Shown: one piece after another, positions 5,491 to 9,309 of the stretch | Layout: every line of letters begins with the position of its first letter | Numbering within the stretch: the first letter of the stretch is position 1 | DNA from: Desulfobacterales bacterium | GTDB lineage: Bacteria; Desulfobacterota; Desulfobacteria; Desulfobacterales; UBA5852 | NCBI GenBank assembly: GCA_030066455.1 | Contig: JASJBQ010000164.1 | Location: 1 to 9,309 of the forward strand | Direction: 5' to 3' | DNA: 9,309 nt | Notes under the pieces: generated by a model | What the model was told of the DNA's origin: nothing | Seen by the model: the letters and a program-made list of their open reading frames with translations, nothing else | The model's database searches: none | Position numbers and translations under genes: made by a program

Positions 5491-6453
5491 TCAGTCCGCC
5501 CAACAGGCCCGCACCCAGTCCACGGCCGCTTCCACCCGCCGCAGTCGGGCCACGGCCGTTGGAATGTCCGTCGCCTGGAAGCGCACCGTATCGCCCGGCG
5601 CCAGCTGTCCCAGCAGCGGCAGGTCGGCGGCGGCGACCACGGCGATTTTGCGGTAACCGCCGGTGACGGTTTCGTTCAGCAGGATGATGGGCCGGCCGTC
5701 GCCAGGCACCTGGACGGCGCCGGCCACGATCCCCTCGGAGAGAATCGAGTCGGGCGCCCCCGGCAGCTTGTCGAGCACGGGGCCTTCGAGGCGCACGCCG
5801 GTGCGGTCCGATGTCGCGCTGACGGTATAGACCGCTGCGTTGAAGCGGGCGCGGCTCTGCGTGGTGAACTGATCGGTCTGCGGCCCGGGGATGGCCCCCA
5901 GCACACACGCCGAGGCGTAGACTGGCTTGAGGGTGTCGGGAACCGTACGGCCGATGCAATGCAGGTGCGCCCCGGGCCGGATGCCCGGCAGCACGTCGCC
6001 GGCGGCCAGGGCGCGGCCGTGGTAGCCGCCGAAACCGGCGCCGATGTTGGTGGCGCGACTGCCCATCACCGCTGGCAGGCTGAACCCGCCGCCCACAGCC
6101 AGATAGGCCCGGCAGCCGCAGACCGGTGCTTTTACCGCAAGGACGTCGCCGGGGGCGGCCCGCAATGCCGTCCACATGGGCAGGGGGGCGCCGTTCAGAC
6201 CGGCCCCCAGGTCGGCCCCGGTCACCGCCACCACGGCCTCGTGCCGGAAGCGGGCCTCAAAACCCATGAGGGTGATCTCGACCGCCGCGGCGTCTTCGAG
6301 ATTGCCCACCAGGAGATTGCCGATCCGGCAGGCATAGCTGTCCGCTGCCCCGCTGGGCGCCACACCGATCTGGCGGTAGCCCTGCCGCCCGACATCCTGG
6401 ACCGAGGCCAGAATCCCGGGTTGAACGATCTCCAGCAGGTCTACCCGGTCCAC
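5491..6453 (-). CDS. pxpC: 5-oxoprolinase subunit PxpC (biotin-dependent carboxyltransferase family)
   Basis: The product is 320 residues, near the roughly 310 of E. coli PxpC. Diagnostic stretches are ILASVQDVGRQGYRQIGVAP near the N-terminus, SGAADSYACRIGNLLVGN, CRAYLAVGGGF, and LNETVTGGYRKIAVV near the C-terminus. With PxpA and PxpB it forms cytoplasmic ATP-dependent 5-oxoprolinase, which opens 5-oxoproline (pyroglutamate) to L-glutamate. Older names are allophanate hydrolase subunit 2 or KipA; the adjacent pxpA and pxpB make the Pxp assignment secure. The start is GTG at 6453-6451, with a full AGGAGG 7 nt upstream inside pxpB; the two genes overlap by 13 bp. It is the last gene of the operon. 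Confidence 0.95.
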   Translation of the reverse strand: MDRVDLLEIVQPGILASVQDVGRQGYRQIGVAPSGAADSYACRIGNLLVGNLEDAAAVEITLMGFEARFRHEAVVAVTGADLGAGLNGAPLPMWTALRAAPGDVLAVKAPVCGCRAYLAVGGGFSLPAVMGSRATNIGAGFGGYHGRALAAGDVLPGIRPGAHLHCIGRTVPDTLKPVYASACVLGAIPGPQTDQFTTQSRARFNAAVYTVSATSDRTGVRLEGPVLDKLPGAPDSILSEGIVAGAVQVPGDGRPIILLNETVTGGYRKIAVVAAADLPLLGQLAPGDTVRFQATDIPTAVARLRRVEAAVDWVRACWAD

Positions 6454-7118
6454 TTTTCGGCCTCCTCGGGGCGGACGGGAACGAAGCGTACCTGGTCCCC
6501 CATGGCCAGAAGCGATGGCTTTTCGCGGTCGGCGTCGAAAAGCGCCACCGGCGTGCGGCCGATGATCTGCCAGCCGCCGGGGCTGACCACCGGGTAGATG
6601 CCGGTCTGGCGTTGGGCAATGGCCACCGACCCCTTGGGGATATGGGTGCGGGGTGTTGCCCGCCGCGGCGTTTCCAGGGCTTCCGGGAGTTCCCCCATGT
6701 AGGGATAGCCGGGGGTGAAGCCGATCATATAGACCCGATAGACGCGGCCGCTGTGCAGCCCGACGACATCCGCGACGGACATGCCGTGGTAGTCGGCGAC
6801 GCTTTGCAGGTCGGGGCCGTCTTCGCCCCCGTAGACCACCGGGATGTCGTAAACCTCCTTTTTATCGTTGGGGGCGGCGGCATCGAAGCGGCACAGCCCC
6901 ATGATCCGGCGTTTCAGTGCTTCCGGTGCGGCCCGCAGGGGGTCGTAGACCACCAGCAGCGAACTGTAGGCCGGTACGGTCTCCACCAGAGCGTCGATGT
7001 TCTCGCGCTGCAGGCGCTGTTGCAGTTGCTGGACGCGCTGGTTGACGACCGGGTCGATGCCGGTGCCGAGTTCGACCAGCAGACCGCGATCGCCCAGATA
7101 TCGGATCACCGGCGGCAT
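6441..7118 (-). CDS. pxpB: 5-oxoprolinase subunit PxpB (KipI/allophanate hydrolase subunit 1 fold)
   Basis: The product is 225 residues, close to the 218 of the E. coli protein. The N-terminal half opens with IRYLGDRGLLVELG. The C-terminal cyclophilin-like half carries the signatures GFTPGYPYMGELPE, ATPRTHIPKGSVAIA and GIYPVVSPGGWQIIGRTP. It forms the catalytic complex with PxpC that works with PxpA to hydrolyse 5-oxoproline using ATP. Bacillus KipI, a sporulation kinase inhibitor, belongs to the same family, but the pxpA-pxpC context points to metabolism. The ATG at 7118 lies only 3 bases after the pxpA stop, and the 3' end overlaps pxpC by 13 bp. Confidence 0.95.
   Translation of the reverse strand: MPPVIRYLGDRGLLVELGTGIDPVVNQRVQQLQQRLQRENIDALVETVPAYSSLLVVYDPLRAAPEALKRRIMGLCRFDAAAPNDKKEVYDIPVVYGGEDGPDLQSVADYHGMSVADVVGLHSGRVYRVYMIGFTPGYPYMGELPEALETPRRATPRTHIPKGSVAIAQRQTGIYPVVSPGGWQIIGRTPVALFDADREKPSLLAMGDQVRFVPVRPEEAEKWTG
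6461..6466 (-). promoter_or_regulatory. Strong ribosome binding site for the GTG start of pxpC
   Basis: AGGAGG on the minus strand, 7 nt before GTG 6453, lies within the 3' end of pxpB. It supports the GTG start and independent re-initiation on pxpC. Confidence 0.7.
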
Positions 7119-7121
7119 GGG

Positions 7122-7916
7122 TCAGCTTTCAAGGAAGGTGCCTACGGGCCGAATGGCCACACCCGCGCTCGCGAGGGTTTCACGGATGGTGCGGACCAGG
7201 GCCAGGGCCTGGGGATTGTCCCCGTGCACGCAGACGGTTTCGCCTTGAAGGGCGATCTCCTCCCCGTCGGCGCAGACCACGCGACCCTCGGTGGCCATTT
7301 TGAGAACGCGCGCCGCGGCGAGGTCGTGATCCCGGATCACCGCTCCGGCTTCACGCCGCGACACCAGGCTGCCGTCCGGGTTGTAGGCCCGGTCGGCAAA
7401 GAATTCACAGGCCACGCGGATGCCGATCCGTCGGCCCATGGCTTTGAGATCGTCCCGGTTGGACCCGCCCAGCACGAAGAGAATCAGGTCCGGGTCGACC
7501 GACGCCGTGGCCTCGGCCACCGCCTCCCAGATGGCGGGATCGGCCACGGCCATGTTGTACAGGGCACCATGGGGTTTGACGTGCTGGAGGCGGCCCCCCT
7601 CCGCTCGCGCAAACGCCATCAGGGCGCCCACCTGGTAGGCGACGTAGTCGCGGATTTCGTCCCGGGTGACATCCATGCTGCGGCGGCCGAACCCCATCAG
7701 GTCCGGCAGCCCGGGATGGGCGCCCGGGGCCACGCTGTGGTTCATCGCCAGGCGAACGGTGCGGCGCATCACGGCCGGATCGCCGGCATGGAAGCCGCAG
7801 GCGATGTTGGCCGAACTGATCAGGGGGATCACCTCTTCGTCCATCCCAATGGTGTAGTTGCCGAAGCTTTCCCCCACGTCGGAATTAAGATCGATGACAT
7901 TTCGGGTTCGGGGCAT
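7122..7916 (-). CDS. pxpA: 5-oxoprolinase subunit PxpA (LamB/YcsF family)
   Basis: The product is 264 residues, slightly longer than the 244 of E. coli PxpA. The family signatures are all present: VIDLNSDVGESFG at the N-terminus, SSANIACGFHAGDPAVM, GAHPGLPDLMGFGRR, LQHVKPHGALYN, and EFFADRAYNPDGSLVSR. The conserved acidic and histidine residues of the metal- and substrate-binding end of the barrel are intact. It acts in the cytoplasm with PxpBC to convert pyroglutamate, which forms spontaneously from glutamine and glutamyl peptides, into glutamate. The ATG at 7916 is preceded by GCGAGG at a suitable distance. It is the first gene of pxpABC (E. coli has the order pxpB-pxpC-pxpA). A good sigma-70-like promoter lies about 60-90 bp upstream. 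Confidence 0.96.
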   Translation of the reverse strand: MPRTRNVIDLNSDVGESFGNYTIGMDEEVIPLISSANIACGFHAGDPAVMRRTVRLAMNHSVAPGAHPGLPDLMGFGRRSMDVTRDEIRDYVAYQVGALMAFARAEGGRLQHVKPHGALYNMAVADPAIWEAVAEATASVDPDLILFVLGGSNRDDLKAMGRRIGIRVACEFFADRAYNPDGSLVSRREAGAVIRDHDLAAARVLKMATEGRVVCADGEEIALQGETVCVHGDNPQALALVRTIRETLASAGVAIRPVGTFLES

Positions 7917-8268
7917 TTCAGGGCCTCGCCATGTCGCGGGTGGTATTCGGTGGCATAATGCTTGACCAGCACAGGTTTTTAAGCACCCCGGTCTTCAATT
8001 GTCAATCCGGACGCGACGGCGCCCGGCGCCCGGGCGACACGACGTCGAGCGCGCGAACCGGCCGGGAGGGTGTCATACCAAACGATGCGGATGGCATGCG
8101 GCCCTTGCATTCAGGGGCGGCGGTGCGCATGATTAAAATCAAATATATGCGCAGCCGAAAAGCATGCCCCATCCCTCATCCGATCTCGTGCCCAGGCGGC
8201 AAACCGTGCGAACGGCGGCAAGCTTCAGGCGAGTCATCAGCCAACCGGAACAACGTCAAGGAGGAACA
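7917..8268. other. Divergent intergenic region between pxpA and the TPR gene
   Basis: This 352-bp gap contains no recognisable gene. It holds the pxp promoter (7976-8005). Just beyond lies a tandem CGGCGCC pair (8017-8030), which with the following CGGG could fold into a GC-rich hairpin. An AT-rich patch at 8131-8149 (TAAAAT, TATATG) could be a -10 for the TPR gene, but no -35 at proper spacing was found; TTGCAT at 8105 is too far away. Open frames across it have no protein-like features. Confidence 0.5.
7976..8005 (-). promoter_or_regulatory. Sigma-70-like promoter of pxpABC
   Basis: On the minus strand a perfect -35 TTGACA (8005-8000) is followed after 18 bp by TAAAAA (7981-7976), a 4-of-6 match to the -10 consensus. 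Transcription would start near 7969 and leave a leader of about 50 nt. The call rests on motif match and position. Confidence 0.5.
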
Positions 8269-8778
8269 ATGATCAAGCTGAAAGCGATTTCCAAGGAGGT
8301 TATCCCCAAAGCCCTGGCCAAGGCCGAGCATTACCGCCTGCTCAATGAACCGATCGAGGTCGAAAGCATTTGTCTCGACATCCTGGAGACCGACCCCGAT
8401 AACCAGGACGCCCTCATCCTCCTGCTCCTGGCGCGAACCGACAAATTCCCCCAGGAGCTCAATCCGACCTTCGAGGAGGCCCGTGAACTCCTGCCGCGGC
8501 TCAGCGACAAGTTCTGCAAGGCCTACTACAGCGGCGTGATCTATGAGCGACGGGCCAAGGTCCATCTCGAGCGGGACGATCCCCGTTCGGGCCACATCGC
8601 CTACGACTGGTTCGTCAAAGCCATGGAGGCTTACCGGGAAGCCTGGACCACCTGCTCGCCGGGCAACGAGGATGCCGTCCTGCGCTGGAACACCTGTGCG
8701 CGGATCATCAACCAGAACCCGGACGTGCACCCCGCCGATGCCGACGCCACGATGCCCATGCTGGACGACTGGCAATAG
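8269..8778 (+). CDS. Small TPR-like protein of unknown function
   Basis: The product is 169 residues with no signal peptide or membrane segment, so it is probably cytoplasmic. Residues about 14-50 read as a tetratricopeptide-type helical hairpin (AEHYRLLNEPIEVESICLD followed by ETDPDNQDAL). A longer helical part at about 85-127 (YSGVIYERRAKVHLER, AYDWFVKAMEAYREAW) and a conserved-looking tail (AVLRWNTCARIINQNPDV) complete it. TPR proteins usually bind partner proteins; no catalytic motif is visible. The ATG at 8269 is chosen because AAGGAGG (8258-8264) lies just before it; the in-frame upstream ATG at 8164 lacks one and adds a non-conserved-looking leader. It is divergent from pxpABC and followed after 174 bp by the MazG-type gene, so a shared function is not implied. 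Confidence 0.8.
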   Translation: MIKLKAISKEVIPKALAKAEHYRLLNEPIEVESICLDILETDPDNQDALILLLLARTDKFPQELNPTFEEARELLPRLSDKFCKAYYSGVIYERRAKVHLERDDPRSGHIAYDWFVKAMEAYREAWTTCSPGNEDAVLRWNTCARIINQNPDVHPADADATMPMLDDWQ

Positions 8779-8815
8779 GCTGCGCGCTCGCCGGGTTCCC
8801 CCCGCTGCGGCCGGC

Positions 8816-8891
8816 ACCGCGCGCGGTACGGGGCCTGCCGGTCCGGATCTCATCCGCCCTCGGCGGTCTTATCGCCTGATTGGGGCCCCAA
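8816..8891. other. Palindrome-bearing spacer after the TPR gene
   Basis: The 174-bp gap contains two perfect 12-bp palindromes, ACCGCGCGCGGT (8816-8827) and TTGGGGCCCCAA (8880-8891). Between them, a short hairpin CCGCC-CTC-GGCGG (8854-8866) is followed by TCTT, a weak candidate terminator for the TPR gene. No gene is recognisable here. Confidence 0.35.
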
Positions 8892-8979
8892 GGGGATTGC
8901 GGCCGGTCCCGTTGCGTGTCAGGCTGCATGGGCCGCTGACGATGCAATCGCCATGACCACCAGCCGAAAGAGCCGTTCC

Positions 8980-9309
8980 ATGCTGACGATCGAGGCCTAC
9001 CAGCGAAAAATCGACGAATGGGTCCGCACCCACGGGGTCCGCTATTTTTCCGAACTGACGAACACGGCCATCCTCATGGAGGAAGTGGGCGAAGTGGCCC
9101 GGATCATGGCGCGCGCCTACGGCGACCAAAGTTTCAAACACACCACCGCGCGTCCCGATTTGGCGGACGAACTGGCGGATGTGCTCTTCGTGGTGGGCTG
9201 CATCGCCAACCAGACCGGCATCGACCTCACCGCCGCCGTCGAGCGCAACCTCGAAAAGAAAACCCGGCGCGATGCCCAGCGCCACTGGAACAACCCCAAA
9301 CTGACCGGC
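8980..9309 (+). CDS. MazG-type nucleotide pyrophosphohydrolase (YpjD-like), 3' end beyond window
   Basis: The visible 110 residues begin MLTIEAYQRKIDEWV and contain the family core RYFSELTNTAILMEEVGEVA. The MazG metal-binding pattern is complete: Glu35 and Glu38 in EEVGE, Glu64 and Asp67 in DELADVLF. ANQTGIDLTAAVERNLEKKT and the typical end RDAQRHWNNPKL follow, so only a few codons and the stop are missing. Relatives are cytoplasmic all-alpha dimers or tetramers that split nucleoside triphosphates to monophosphate and pyrophosphate, often as house-cleaning enzymes for damaged nucleotides. The start at 8980 fits family length and has a weak GAAAGAG upstream. An in-frame ATG at 8953 would add nine basic/polar residues and cannot be excluded. 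Confidence 0.88.
   Translation, partial: MLTIEAYQRKIDEWVRTHGVRYFSELTNTAILMEEVGEVARIMARAYGDQSFKHTTARPDLADELADVLFVVGCIANQTGIDLTAAVERNLEKKTRRDAQRHWNNPKLTG

Noticed and set aside
5287..7958. Long plus-strand open frames (436 and 448 codons) opposite pxpABC
   Set aside because: They are antisense to three unmistakable Pxp subunits and carry no family signature.
7931..8272. Plus-strand frame of 113 codons in the pxpA-TPR gap
   Set aside because: No ribosome binding site or protein-like composition; it crosses the predicted pxp promoter and overlaps the start of the TPR gene in another frame.
1..9309. CRISPR array, tRNA/rRNA genes, transposase or phage genes
   Set aside because: No regularly spaced direct repeats, cloverleaf-like segments, or mobile-element protein motifs were found on either strand.

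Overview
The window is GC-rich bacterial chromosomal DNA with tight, often overlapping genes, AGGAGG-type ribosome binding sites and GTG/TTG as well as ATG starts. The gene content (exported inactive-transglutaminase/RimB-like/M14 module, complete PxpABC, GCWCMWW-type GNAT, YpjD-like MazG) fits a Gram-negative, possibly Desulfobacterota (deltaproteobacterial). That placement is an inference from style and family resemblance, not a proven assignment. No rRNA, tRNA, CRISPR array, transposase or phage gene was seen.

Region 1 (1-3314) is an envelope-directed, divergently arranged module. On the minus strand a lipoprotein with a RimB-like retropepsin domain (DTGA motif) overlaps by 4 bp a gene for an inactive transglutaminase with transmembrane helices, which runs off the left edge. 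On the plus strand lies a secreted succinylglutamate desuccinylase/aspartoacylase-like M14 protein. The 364-bp gap between them carries a TGA-TATAAT extended -10 facing the minus operon and a cluster of five TTTAG/CTAAA boxes. In characterised relatives these families work with RimK-like ATP-grasp ligases, and such a gene is the expected next gene to the left, outside the window. Together they would add to or trim small amino-acid or peptide tags on something in the periplasm; the substrate is unknown.

Region 2 (3315-5490) holds three small minus-strand genes: a flavodoxin-family protein, a DinB-family protein and a GNAT acetyltransferase. The last two overlap by 4 bp at a TTG start. The DinB-GNAT pair is bracketed by two related intergenic elements, each a hairpin ending in CCATCCG followed by the 12-mer ATCAATGGGCCT. 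A convergent gap at 3315-3520 carries two strong hairpins.

Region 3 (5491-7916) is a complete minus-strand pxpA-pxpB-pxpC operon for ATP-dependent 5-oxoprolinase, which turns pyroglutamate into glutamate. It has a recognisable TTGACA-N18-TAAAAA promoter upstream.

Region 4 (7917-9309) reads rightward: a divergent intergenic region, a small TPR-like protein of unknown function, a palindrome-bearing spacer, and a MazG-type nucleotide pyrophosphohydrolase whose last codons lie beyond the right edge. A possible thread between regions 1 and 3 is glutamate and pyroglutamate handling, but that link is only suggested by proximity.
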